Shown here: positions 51,920 through 61,620 of the stretch, one piece after another | Layout: every line of letters begins with the position of its first letter | How positions within the stretch are numbered: the stretch's first letter is position 1 | Assembly: GCA_016870355.1 (NCBI GenBank) | Contig: VGBR01000001.1 | Span: 183,574-247,573, forward strand | Source of the DNA: Actinomycetota bacterium | GTDB lineage: Bacteria > Actinomycetota > Acidimicrobiia > IMCC26256 > PALSA-555 | DNA: 64,000 bases | Direction: 5' to 3' | Translations under genes and position numbers: made by a program | The notes under the pieces: generated by a model | The model's database searches: none | The model's input: only the letters and a program-made list of their open reading frames with translations | Told to the model about the DNA's origin: nothing

Positions 51920-52891
51920 ATGAGCATCCGGTACTCCAAGCCGCCGGTGCTCCTGCACGATGTGATCGGCGACCTCGGCGCGGTCGTCGATCTCCTCACG
52001 TCCCAGGAGCCGTATCACCCGCTCGGCGGGTGGTACAGCCTGGGGGCCGATCCGCACGCGCGCACCAGGCCGACGTGGTTCCAGAAGGACTGGGTGCACG
52101 ACACGTTCGCGGCCGAGGGCTCCGAGCTGTTCTTGTGGCACCCGACCTATGTCGACGCCGCGAAGGCGTTCTACGACGCGGCGGTGGTCGAGCCGAAGAG
52201 CGTCTACGTGAACCTGATGACGTCGATGGCGGAGGCCGGGCCGGCCCACACCGACAACCCGCGGTTCCACGGACGCGATCGCACGAACACGCCGATGTGG
52301 CTCCTGCGGGTGATGCTCTGGTCAGGCCTCTTCGACGACGTCGAGATCATGCAGGCGACGGCCATCTGGTGGATGAACGACGTCGAAGGGGGCGGGCTCC
52401 TCTACTGGCCAATGGGCCCCGACCGTCCACCCGAGCAGCACGTGGGATCGATGGCGAACACGGCGCTGTTCGGCGACAACCACGGGATGTTCCACCAGGT
52501 CGGCCCCGTCGGGCCGTTCGAGCGGGGAACGCTTCGCGTGACACCCCGTGCTGAGCTCGCACCGGCGCGGGACGGCACGGCGGACTGGACGGTGGTCGAC
52601 CAGGGCGAGCAGGTCGTGCGCACACCGCTTGACTCGATCCGAGTGAGCGTGCTCTGGAAGGCCGACGTGTACCGGACTGCCGCCGAGCGCGACGCCCGCG
52701 TCGCGAACGCGCTGTCGATGCACGACGTCGCGGAGGCGTTCAACAACGACCTCGCGCGACGGGGTTCGTCGCTTCGGCTCGACCCGGCGCAGGTGGATGA
52801 ACCGAGCCTCAAGGACCGGTTCGCCGACGTCTACCCCGAAGTCGAACCGGTCGGCGCGCTGCCCTCGGTCTTCGACGATCAGGCGCGGTAG
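51920..52891 (+). CDS. Hypothetical protein, possible 2OG-Fe(II) oxygenase-like fold
   Basis: AHTDNPRFHGRD HxD-like motif and distal DNHGMFHQVGPVGPFERGTLR; family not firmly recognised. Confidence 0.55.
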   Translation: MSIRYSKPPVLLHDVIGDLGAVVDLLTSQEPYHPLGGWYSLGADPHARTRPTWFQKDWVHDTFAAEGSELFLWHPTYVDAAKAFYDAAVVEPKSVYVNLMTSMAEAGPAHTDNPRFHGRDRTNTPMWLLRVMLWSGLFDDVEIMQATAIWWMNDVEGGGLLYWPMGPDRPPEQHVGSMANTALFGDNHGMFHQVGPVGPFERGTLRVTPRAELAPARDGTADWTVVDQGEQVVRTPLDSIRVSVLWKADVYRTAAERDARVANALSMHDVAEAFNNDLARRGSSLRLDPAQVDEPSLKDRFADVYPEVEPVGALPSVFDDQAR

Positions 52892-53005
52892 AAGCTTCTC
52901 GACAACGCGCCCGCTCTCGACCGCGAGCAACGCCGACTGTCCCGATCCCACGCGTCGATGGCTGGCGCAGCACGGGAGCGACGCGCTGGTTGAGGGCGTG
53001 ACGTC

Positions 53006-53647
53006 CTACAGGGGGGCGAGCTGCGGAAGGCCCGGGAACTCGCCCCGTCCGAAGAGCCACCAGAGCTCGTCGGGCGCATCGAGCGCGAGGTGGGGCGGAT
53101 CGACGCCGGCGGGAAGGCGGCTAGCAACGGTGGCGCGCAGCGACGGAAGGAACTGATCGACGAACGGTTGCGACCAGTCGCGTTGTGTCGGGCCCACGTC
53201 GAGGTCGACGACGTGGACCTCGACCTCTGCGAGGCGACGGTGCGGGAGAGACCCGAGGGTGCGGATCGTCCCACTGAGATCGCGCGACTCCACGTCCCAG
53301 TGCGCGGGGTCGACCGTCTGCCACGCACGGTCGAGCGCGTGCGACGACGCGATGGTGTCGTCGACGACGGTCGCGGCGTCACGTGCGGCGCCGTCTTCGA
53401 TCTCACGCGCCCGACCCGCCGCGCCACCGACGTACTGATCGACCAACTCGCCGCGCGCGGCCGCCTCGATCCGGCGCCGATGACTGTCGGCGTTACGCGC
53501 CATGTGGACGAGGACGTGGGCGAGCGACCAGTCGGGCAGCACGGACGGCACCGTGAGGTCGCGCGTACGCAGCGCTTCGACCGTGTCGCGCATCCATGCC
53601 TCGCGGGTCGCGAGGTGCTGCACCATGGCTTCCGGGCCAGTGCTCAC
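53006..53647 (-). CDS. Mycothiol-dependent maleylpyruvate isomerase / DinB-like family protein
   Basis: LPDWSLAHVLVHMARNADSHRRRIEAAARGE; RRLAEVEVHVVDLDVG. Confidence 0.88.
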   Translation of the reverse strand: MSTGPEAMVQHLATREAWMRDTVEALRTRDLTVPSVLPDWSLAHVLVHMARNADSHRRRIEAAARGELVDQYVGGAAGRAREIEDGAARDAATVVDDTIASSHALDRAWQTVDPAHWDVESRDLSGTIRTLGSLPHRRLAEVEVHVVDLDVGPTQRDWSQPFVDQFLPSLRATVASRLPAGVDPPHLALDAPDELWWLFGRGEFPGLPQLAPL

Positions 53648-53829
53648 GAGGTCATGCTCGCGCGAGACTTCGACTCGACGCGCTCCTCAATGCCCGGAGC
53701 GCGCTGGGCACACCCGCGCCGATCGGCAGATCTGTACCGACGAGTCTGTTCGCAGCGAAAGAGCTACCGGAGCGACCACATGGCGGGAGCGGTGATGGCG
53801 GAGCACGGGGTGAGTGCAGGACGCGCGGG

Positions 53830-54819
53830 ATGAGTGGCGCCGACGTCGTCGATCGAGCGCTCGAAGCGACGGTCGTTCCGAGCTTCACTCGTGTCGGGTC
53901 AGCGATCCGCGCCCGCCTGGAGCACTGGACGCCGATCGAGCGATACGACCTTGCGGGCCGTGTGATCGTCATCACCGGTGCCACCTCGGGTTTGGGACAC
54001 GCCGCCGCGGAGATCCTCGCTCGCGACGGCGCAACCATCGAGGTGATCGCCCGGAGCGAGCACAAGGCCGTCGGTGTGGTCGACGAGCTCCGCGCGGTCG
54101 CGCCCGACTGCGATCACGGCTACGCGTTGGCGGACATGGGCGACTTCCATGCGGTGCGGTCGGCGGCAGAGGAGCTGCGGGCGCGTCACGACCGCATCGA
54201 CGTGCTCGTGCACAACGCAGGCGCGCTCGACGCCGAGCTCGCGCGAGCGCCGAGCGGGATCGAGCAGACCGTGGCGAGCCAGGTGGCGGGTCCGTTCTTG
54301 CTCACCGCGCTGCTCCTCGACGCACTCCGCGCGGCCTCTCCCGGGCGGGTGCTCTGGATGACCTCGGGCGGGATGTACACCCAGCCACTCGACGTCGACG
54401 CGCTGGAGCCGGATCCCACGACGTATCGGGGGGCCATGACCTACGCGCGGGCCAAGCGTGCCCAGGTGACGCTCGTCGAGATGATCGCCGCCCGACTCGA
54501 TCCGTCATCGGTCGTCGTGCACGCGGTGCATCCCGGCTGGGCTGACACGCCGGGTGTGGCGCGCTCGCTGCCGACGTTTCGACGCGTCGTCGGTCCGCTG
54601 CTGCGGACCCCGGCCCAGGGTGCCGACACTCTGGTGTGGCTCGCCGCCGACGATGGCGAGCCGGTGCGCACGAGCGGCTTGTTGTGGCACGACCGCCGCC
54701 CGCGGCCCGCGCACCGACGCAACCTCACGAAGAAGGCTGACACGCCCGACGAGCGTCGTCGGCTCTGGGAGTGGTGCGTCGACGTCACCGGGGTCGACAT
54801 CCCGGCGGATCGCACCTGA
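53830..54819 (+). CDS. SDR family dehydrogenase (DHRS12-like)
   Basis: GRVIVITGATSGLGHAAAEILARDGA; VLVHNAGAL; YARAKRAQV. Confidence 0.92.
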   Translation: MSGADVVDRALEATVVPSFTRVGSAIRARLEHWTPIERYDLAGRVIVITGATSGLGHAAAEILARDGATIEVIARSEHKAVGVVDELRAVAPDCDHGYALADMGDFHAVRSAAEELRARHDRIDVLVHNAGALDAELARAPSGIEQTVASQVAGPFLLTALLLDALRAASPGRVLWMTSGGMYTQPLDVDALEPDPTTYRGAMTYARAKRAQVTLVEMIAARLDPSSVVVHAVHPGWADTPGVARSLPTFRRVVGPLLRTPAQGADTLVWLAADDGEPVRTSGLLWHDRRPRPAHRRNLTKKADTPDERRRLWEWCVDVTGVDIPADRT

Positions 54820-54830
54820 GGCCGGGCACC

Positions 54831-55844
54831 GTGGACGCGCCCGACCTGAGTGCCGTGCTCTACGGGTCACCGGCGGTGCGGCGCGCGGTGACCGTGCCGA
54901 CGGTTGCTGCCACCGCCGGGGCGCTCGCATCGACTGCGTGGATCTGGGGTCCGGCGGCGTTGGGGCTCGACGCGCTGACGGCGCCTCGCCGGCTGCCGCG
55001 ACTTCGTTCGCTGTCGATGGCCACGGCGTGGTCCGCGCTCGAGACCGTCGGCGTTGGCCTGTCGGTGGCGCAGTGGGCGGCCGGCTTGTCGAAGGCGCCC
55101 GGCCCCAGCTACGCCCTCCAGCGGTGGTGGGTACGGCGCCTCGTCGACGCGCTGCGCCTGCTCGGCAACCTGCAGATCGAGGTGGAAGGCGACGAGGTGC
55201 TCGCGCCGGGCCCGACGGTCATGCTGGCGCGCCACGCCAGCATCGCGGACTCGCTGCTCCCGGCGTGGCTGCTCGCTCGCCGCGGCATGCACCCGCGCTA
55301 CGTGCTCAAGCGTGAGCTGCTCGTCGACCCGTGCCTCGACATCGTCGGAGGCCGTGTCCCGAACCACTTCGTCGTGCGCAACGGTGACGACACCGACGCC
55401 GAGCTGGCTGCCCTGCGAGCACTCTCGACCGGGATGTCCGACGGAGATGCCGCGGTGATCTTCCCCGAAGGCACGGTGGCAAGCGACGAACGCCGAGCGC
55501 GGGCGCTCGCGAGCATCGCCGCGCGCGACATCGAGCGCGCCGATCGCCTGCGGGATCTCGCCGTCCTCCTGCCGCCGCGGCATGCCGGGGCACGCGCGCT
55601 GTTGGAGGGATCACCCACGTCGGACGTCCTGCTCGTGACGCACCGTGGCTTCGAGCAGCTCGGCCGCCTGGCCGATGTGCCCGCGCGGCTGCCGCTCGAC
55701 CGTCCGGTTCAGGTGAACATCACGCGCGTTGCTCGTGCTGAGGTGCCGACCGGCGATGCCTTCGTGCCGTGGCTGGATGCCTGCTGGCTCCAGCTCGACG
55801 CGTGGGTGACCGAACCGGCGACGCGCCCTGGTGAACCTTCGTGA
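54831..55844 (+). CDS. 1-acyl-glycerol-3-phosphate acyltransferase-like (PlsC domain)
   Basis: LARHASIADSLLPAWL (HxxxxD), DAAVIFPEGTVAS; GTG start. Confidence 0.88.
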   Translation: MDAPDLSAVLYGSPAVRRAVTVPTVAATAGALASTAWIWGPAALGLDALTAPRRLPRLRSLSMATAWSALETVGVGLSVAQWAAGLSKAPGPSYALQRWWVRRLVDALRLLGNLQIEVEGDEVLAPGPTVMLARHASIADSLLPAWLLARRGMHPRYVLKRELLVDPCLDIVGGRVPNHFVVRNGDDTDAELAALRALSTGMSDGDAAVIFPEGTVASDERRARALASIAARDIERADRLRDLAVLLPPRHAGARALLEGSPTSDVLLVTHRGFEQLGRLADVPARLPLDRPVQVNITRVARAEVPTGDAFVPWLDACWLQLDAWVTEPATRPGEPS

Positions 55845-55908
55845 GCACCGTGGCCGCCCAGCGGTCTTTCCACGCGGCGAGGAACGTACGGACGGTCGAC
55901 CGCCGGCC

Positions 55909-55950
55909 TGCATCCAAGTAGGCATCAGATGACGTAGCACTTGATGCAGG
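55909..55950. promoter_or_regulatory. Inverted repeat upstream of VapB-like ORF
   Basis: ctgcatccaagt ... acttgatgcag (11 paired positions, one bulge). Confidence 0.5.
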
Positions 55951-55983
55951 GCGGCCGACGAGGAGCGACCTGGAGGAGCGACC

Positions 55984-56151
55984 ATGCGCACGACCGTGAC
56001 GATCGACGACGAGCTCGCGGCGAAGGCCGAGGAGCTGCTCATCGACCACGAGCTCCGCCAACCCCAGCGTCACCCGGTCGTTGGCGAATCGAGAGTTGCG
56101 ATCGCTCCAGACGAGGCCCTGAACGCAATGCTCAGCACGCAGGCCGTCTGA
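55984..56151 (+). CDS. Short VapB-like RHH antitoxin ORF (55 aa), possibly degenerate
   Basis: MRTTVTIDDELAAKAEELL at N-terminus; no VapC toxin adjacent; below the supplied ORF length cutoff. Confidence 0.55.
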   Translation: MRTTVTIDDELAAKAEELLIDHELRQPQRHPVVGESRVAIAPDEALNAMLSTQAV

Positions 56152-56153
56152 GC

Positions 56154-57332
56154 ATGTGCGACACCCTCTGTGCGGTCGGGCGGAAGCGGACGCTCTTCGC
56201 GAAGAACTCCAATCGACCCCGCGACGAGGTGCAGGTCGTCGAGTCGCACCCGCGCCGGCCTACGGGTGGCAGCCTTCGCACGACCCATCTCGAGCTTCCC
56301 GATGCCGGCGCCGCCGCGGTGATCGGGTCGCGCCCCGCGTGGATGTGGGGCTTCGAGCACGGCATCAACGAGCACGGCGTCGCGATCGGCAACGAACGGA
56401 TCTTCACGACCGACGATCCCCACGACGCGCCCCCCGCGCTGACAGGGATGGACGTCGTGCGCCTCGGGCTCGAGCGCGGCCGAAGCGCCGATGCCGCGAT
56501 CGATGTCATGACCGCGCTGATCGAGGAGCACGGGCAAGGTGGGCGCTGCAGTGAGCATCACGACGACCCGTACTGGTCTTCGTTCCTGGTTGCCGATGCG
56601 CATGGGGCGTGGGTCGTCGAGACGAGCGGACGCCGGTGGGTCGCGCGAGCCGTCGAGGACGGCGCGGCCATCTCCAACCGGGTGACGCTGGGGGTCGACT
56701 GGACCCGGTCCAGCGCCGACGTCGCGCCGGGGACGGACTTCTCCCACCTCATTGATCCGAATGTGCCGACCGAGCCGTCGGACGTGCGGTTGGCGACGAC
56801 CCGCGCGTGCGTCACCACCGGTGCCGACCTGCTCACACCACGCGATCTCGTGGCCACGATGCGCCACCACGGCCGTCGCGCCTGGGGCGCGCCGGGCGAT
56901 GATCCGTCCGACGTCGATCTGCCCCAGCCGGCGGGAGCACCGGGCTGGGACGCGTTCACCGTGTGCTGGCACATCGTGCCGGTCGAGTCGACGGCCGCGT
57001 CGATGATCGCCGAGCTCCTCCCGGCTGGCGGGCCGCTGCGGGCATGGTTCGCGCTGGGGAGCCCATGCGCCAGCCTCTACGTGCCGACGTTCCCGCCCGA
57101 GGTTCCCGAGGAGCTCGCGTCCGCGCACACCTGGGCGCGCTTTCGGGCGCTGCGTGATCGCGTCGAGGTCGACAGGGGCGCGCTCACTCCTATCCGGGCC
57201 GTGCTGGGGCCGGTCGAGGCACGGCTGTGGGACGACGCCGACGCCGTCGCGCACGACCCATCGCGGCGCGAGACGTTCGGGCGCGCCGTCTGGCAGGCGG
57301 TCGATGGCGCACTGACCCGTCTCGGCGTCTGA
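56154..57332 (+). CDS. Secernin-like / peptidase C69 family protein
   Basis: MCDTLCAVGRKRTLFAKNSNRPRDEVQVVE; GINEHGVAIGNERIFT. Confidence 0.9.
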   Translation: MCDTLCAVGRKRTLFAKNSNRPRDEVQVVESHPRRPTGGSLRTTHLELPDAGAAAVIGSRPAWMWGFEHGINEHGVAIGNERIFTTDDPHDAPPALTGMDVVRLGLERGRSADAAIDVMTALIEEHGQGGRCSEHHDDPYWSSFLVADAHGAWVVETSGRRWVARAVEDGAAISNRVTLGVDWTRSSADVAPGTDFSHLIDPNVPTEPSDVRLATTRACVTTGADLLTPRDLVATMRHHGRRAWGAPGDDPSDVDLPQPAGAPGWDAFTVCWHIVPVESTAASMIAELLPAGGPLRAWFALGSPCASLYVPTFPPEVPEELASAHTWARFRALRDRVEVDRGALTPIRAVLGPVEARLWDDADAVAHDPSRRETFGRAVWQAVDGALTRLGV

Positions 57333-57466
57333 GCACGGCACGCACCCTCGACAGGGAAGGCGAGCTCGTGCCGTGCTTGCCGGGTGCGACGGTCATGAGC
57401 GATCGCGCGGGGTCCTCGTGAGCTTCCGAGGCGGCGTCGAGCCCGCGAAAGCGACAGGATGCGCCG

Positions 57467-59746
57467 ATGCGAACACCGAGTGAACCTGGGCTGACGGTCG
57501 CCGAGCACACGCCGGCGTACCCGCCGGTGGTGAAGCCGCCAGCCGGTGCCCCGAACGTCGTCGTCATCGTGTTCGACGACCTCGGGTTCGCACAGCTCGG
57601 CTCGTTCGGCTCCGACCTCGAGACCCCGAACGTCGACGCGCTCGCGGCGAGCGGGCTGCGCTACAACCGCTTCCACGTCACCTCGCTCTGCTCGCCCACG
57701 CGCGCCAGCCTGTTCACCGGTCGCAATCACCACGCGGTCGGGTGCGGCTTCCTCGTGGACGTGCCCCTCGCGTTTCCGGGGTACGCGGCGCGCCTCCCAC
57801 GGTCAGCAGCGCCGCTTCCTCGGGTGCTGAAGGACGCTGGCTACAACACGTTTGCGGTCGGGAAGTGGCATCTCGTTCCCCGCGGGGAGCGCACGCATGC
57901 GGGGCCGTTCGACTCGTGGCCACTCGGCTTCGGTTTCGAGCGCTACTACGGCTTCCTCCAGGGCGACACGAACCACTGGGTGCCCAACCTCGTCTCGGAC
58001 AACACGTACGTCGAGCCGCCGGCCGCGCCCGAGGACGGCTACCACCTCACCGAGGACCTTGCGGACACCGCGATCCGCATGATCACCGACCAGCAGCACT
58101 CTGCGCCGGGGAAGCCGTTCTTCATGTACCTCGCGCTCGGTGCGATGCACGCGCCGCACCACGTGGCACCGGAGTGGATCGCTCGATACGAGGGAAGCTT
58201 CGACGCCGGTTGGGACCACTGGCGCGAGGCGACGTTCGCGCGCCAGGTTGCGAGCGGCGTGGTCCCTGCGGGGACACACCTCACCGAGCGGCCGTCGTGG
58301 GTCGCGGCGTGGGACACGCTCGACGACGGGGCGCGTCGCATGCACGCGCGTGCACAAGAGGTGTTCGCGGGGTTCCTCACCCACACCGACGCGCAGATCG
58401 GCCGCGTGATTGGCGCGCTCGAACGCCTCGGACTGCGCGACAACACGCTGGTCATGCTGCTCTCCGACAACGGAGCGAGCGCTGAGGGCGGCCAGCACGG
58501 CACGATCAACGAGCATCGCTTCTCGGCTCGTGTCCCCGAGACTGTTGCCGACAACCTTGCGCATTACGACGAGTGGGGCGGCTTCCGCTCCTACAACCAC
58601 TACTCGTGGGCGTGGGCGTGGGCCGGCAACACGCCGTTCCGACTCTGGAAGCGCTACACGTGGCTCGGCGGGACGCGTACCCCACTCGTCGTGAGCTGGC
58701 CCCGGCGAATCGACGATCGCGGAGGCGTCCGCAGCCAGTTCTGTCATGCCGTCGACGTGATGCCGACGTTGCTCGAGTGCTGCAACCTCGACATGCCCGA
58801 GGTCGTGGACGGCGTCGAGCAGCAACGAGTGGACGGCGCGAGCTTCACGACCACCTTCGACGACGCGGCGGCCTCCGTGCCGCATCGGGTCCAGTACTTC
58901 GAGATGCTGGGTTCGCGATCGATCGTCGACGGGCCGTGGAAGGCGACCACCGACCATGTGTCGCAGGGCGTCGTCGACGAAGAGGAGCTCATGACCGGGA
59001 GCCGCGACTTCGCATCCGACCAGTGGTCGCTGTTCAACCTCGACGAGGACTTCTCGGAGGCGAACGACGTCGCGGCGCACCATCCCGATGAGGTACGGAG
59101 GCTCCAGGAGCTCTGGCTCACCGAGGCGGAACGGAACCAGGTGCTTCCCATGTCCGACGGGCTGACGAACCGCCTCACCGCGATCATCTTCCCTGCCTAC
59201 CCGCCGTCGTCGCGCACGGTGTTCCGCCCCGGCGGCTCGCCGATCTCGGACGAGGCTGTGCCGCTGCTCATGTTCGGCTTCCGGATGACCGTCGATTGCG
59301 ACGTGGCGGCCGACGCCGCGCAGGGAGTGCTGTTCGCGATGGGTGACTGGACGGGCGGCTATGCGCTGTACGCGACCGCTGGGACGCTGCACTTCACGTT
59401 CCGACCCGCGGGCGAAGCCATCACCACGTCGTCGTCGCGCACCGTCGGGCCGGGCCGCCATGCGCTCTCGGTAGTGTTCACACCCACTGCCGATCGCACG
59501 GGTACCTTCACGCTCGAGTGCGACGGAGAGGCGATCGGCTCGCGCACCGCAGACGTCACCGTGCCACCGGCGATGCAGCACGGCGGCGCTCGTCTCTGTC
59601 TCGGGCACGACCGCGGCTTCCCGGTCGCCGACGACTACTCGCCGCCGTTCCCCTGGCAGGGCGAGATCCACCAGATGATCGTCGAGACGCCGCCCTTCGC
59701 CGCGTCGACCGTGACCGACCTCTCGAGCGCGCTCCACGCCGACTGA
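57467..59746 (+). CDS. Sulfatase (arylsulfatase family, 759 aa)
   Basis: VVVIVFDDLGFAQLGSFG; SLCSPTRASLFTGRNHHAVG (CxPxR motif). Confidence 0.96.
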   Translation: MRTPSEPGLTVAEHTPAYPPVVKPPAGAPNVVVIVFDDLGFAQLGSFGSDLETPNVDALAASGLRYNRFHVTSLCSPTRASLFTGRNHHAVGCGFLVDVPLAFPGYAARLPRSAAPLPRVLKDAGYNTFAVGKWHLVPRGERTHAGPFDSWPLGFGFERYYGFLQGDTNHWVPNLVSDNTYVEPPAAPEDGYHLTEDLADTAIRMITDQQHSAPGKPFFMYLALGAMHAPHHVAPEWIARYEGSFDAGWDHWREATFARQVASGVVPAGTHLTERPSWVAAWDTLDDGARRMHARAQEVFAGFLTHTDAQIGRVIGALERLGLRDNTLVMLLSDNGASAEGGQHGTINEHRFSARVPETVADNLAHYDEWGGFRSYNHYSWAWAWAGNTPFRLWKRYTWLGGTRTPLVVSWPRRIDDRGGVRSQFCHAVDVMPTLLECCNLDMPEVVDGVEQQRVDGASFTTTFDDAAASVPHRVQYFEMLGSRSIVDGPWKATTDHVSQGVVDEEELMTGSRDFASDQWSLFNLDEDFSEANDVAAHHPDEVRRLQELWLTEAERNQVLPMSDGLTNRLTAIIFPAYPPSSRTVFRPGGSPISDEAVPLLMFGFRMTVDCDVAADAAQGVLFAMGDWTGGYALYATAGTLHFTFRPAGEAITTSSSRTVGPGRHALSVVFTPTADRTGTFTLECDGEAIGSRTADVTVPPAMQHGGARLCLGHDRGFPVADDYSPPFPWQGEIHQMIVETPPFAASTVTDLSSALHAD

Positions 59747-59803
59747 ATCACTGGGTGCGCGGGATCACGCTCCCGTCACCTCTCTATGTCACGCCGCAGC
59801 CGC

Positions 59804-60304
59804 TCACGCGACCGTCGTGCCGTACATCTCTCGCAAGGGATCCCTGATCAGCTCGAGGCGCTCGCCGTCGGGCCCCCGGAAGTAGAGGGACGACCCGCTC
59901 ATCCGCTGCGTCTCGATACCCGCGGCGTCGAGCTTGGTCGCGAGGTGCTCCCAGCGCTCGGGTTCCACCGAGATCGCGAGGTGATGCAGTCCGCCGAGCA
60001 CCTCCGCGTAGTCGCGGAGGTCGAGGCCTGGGAAGTCGAAGAACGCGAGGAGGTTGCCGTTGCCGATGTCGAAGAAGAAGTGGTTGGATCCCTGATAGTC
60101 GCGGTTCTCGAACAGCTCGGTGAGGGGGAACTCGAGCAGATCCTGGTAGAAGGTGATCGTCGCCTCGACGTCGCTCGACAGGAGCGCGAGATGGTGCACG
60201 CCGCGGCCAGACGACGCCGCACGCTTCTCCGCCGGCAGCAGGTGGCGAGCCCGCAGCTGTGCCCACTCGTCGGTGCGATCGACGTCGACGCCATGGCGGG
60301 CCAT
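59804..60304 (-). CDS. Glyoxalase/VOC family protein
   Basis: GRGVHHLALLSSDVEATITFYQDLLEFPLTELFENRDY. Confidence 0.93.
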   Translation of the reverse strand: MARHGVDVDRTDEWAQLRARHLLPAEKRAASSGRGVHHLALLSSDVEATITFYQDLLEFPLTELFENRDYQGSNHFFFDIGNGNLLAFFDFPGLDLRDYAEVLGGLHHLAISVEPERWEHLATKLDAAGIETQRMSGSSLYFRGPDGERLELIRDPLREMYGTTVA

Positions 60305-60474
60305 CGGAGCCTCCCCGGAAGCGAAAGCGCTGCCACTTTGCGCTCACGATACCGAGGCCACCCGTTCCTCGACCGTCCGGTTCAGGTGAAACAGATCGTG
60401 CGTGCCCGACCGATGCGAGACGGCTGCGTCCGATGTCCGATACTTCAGGCTTGCCGCGAGCGCCACGAGGTGAG

Positions 60475-61239
60475 ATGACGAGCGATCCCGACGACGCACC
60501 GCAGTACCACAGGCTCCGCCGGTGGAACCTCATGGTCGGGCTGGTGCACGCGGCGCAGGCAGGTGTGGTGCTGGCGCTCAGCAACGATCTCTCGTTGCCG
60601 ATCTCCGGATCGTTCCTACGAGCCGACCCGGTGACGGTCCAAGGGCCGACGCTAGCAAAGCCAGTCTTCGATCTCCCGATCGGCGCAGTGGTCGCGGCCT
60701 TCCTGCTCCTCGCCGCGCTCGATCACCTGCTCGTTGCCGCGCCAGGAGTGCGCGAGTGGTACGAGCGCAACCTCGCCCGCCGAGTCAACTACGCACGCTG
60801 GATCGAGTACTCGATCAGTGCGTCGGTGATGATCGTGCTGATCGCGATGTTCGTCGGCATCCGGGATCTGGCCGCGCTCATCGGGATCTTCGGGGTCAAC
60901 ACCGCGATGATCCTCTTCGGCCTGCTGATGGAGCGACACCAGGCGCCAGGCGACGCCGATTGGACGGCGTTCTGGTTCGGGACCGTCGCCGGCACCGCAC
61001 CGTGGCTCGCGATCATCATCTACATCGCCGAACCCCCCGAGGTTCCTGGGTTCGTGTGGGCGATCACCGCGGTCCAGCTCGTGCTGTTCGCCACCTTCGC
61101 GATCAACATGGCATTGCAATACCGGCAGGTCGGGCGATGGCGCGACTACCTCTTCGGCGAGCGCACCTACCTCGTGCTGAGCCTCGCTGCGAAGTCGTTG
61201 CTCGCGTGGCTGATCTTCGCCAACGTGCTCCGGTCCTAG
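60475..61239 (+). CDS. Heliorhodopsin
   Basis: RWIEYSISASVMIVLIAMFVGI; IFGVNTAMILFGLLMER; AFWFGTVAGTAPWLAIIIY; FGERTYLVLSLAAKSLLAW (retinal Lys). Confidence 0.95.
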   Translation: MTSDPDDAPQYHRLRRWNLMVGLVHAAQAGVVLALSNDLSLPISGSFLRADPVTVQGPTLAKPVFDLPIGAVVAAFLLLAALDHLLVAAPGVREWYERNLARRVNYARWIEYSISASVMIVLIAMFVGIRDLAALIGIFGVNTAMILFGLLMERHQAPGDADWTAFWFGTVAGTAPWLAIIIYIAEPPEVPGFVWAITAVQLVLFATFAINMALQYRQVGRWRDYLFGERTYLVLSLAAKSLLAWLIFANVLRS

Positions 61240-61620
61240 AAGTCGCCCCGCGCGCCATCGTTGGATGCACAACGTGCGGATGGTGGTCACGTCGTTCCTG
61301 ACCAAGGACCTCGGGTGGGTCGGCGGAACCGTCGCGTTCACCCGATCGAGCTCGGGCAGGTCGCGGATACCCGTGAGGAACTCCTGGATCGCGCGCGCCT
61401 GGCGGGCGTAGCCCTCTCGCAGTTCGGGATCCGCCCGATCGTGATCCGCGCGGAGGCATCGAGTCATTGCACCGAGACGTGCTCGGTCCCGGTGTGAGGG
61501 CGGGGCACTCATCCGGGCGCTGAGCGCGCGCCGCCGCGCTGCATCTGCCGCCATCTCGTCATCCCTCCCATCACATCTGCACACCGACTTCGGCGCGCCC
61601 TCAGGTCGACGGCGCTGGCC

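Noticed and set aside
57803-59737. 644-aa minus-strand ORF over sulfatase
   Set aside because: Shadow ORF; the plus strand encodes a sulfatase with the CxPxR motif.
61240-61520. Minus-strand coding-like peptide (MTRCLRADHDRADPELREGYARQARAIQEFLTGIRDLPELDRV...)
   Set aside because: Open frame runs into the heliorhodopsin gene's 3' end with no own stop; perhaps a gene remnant but no family recognised.
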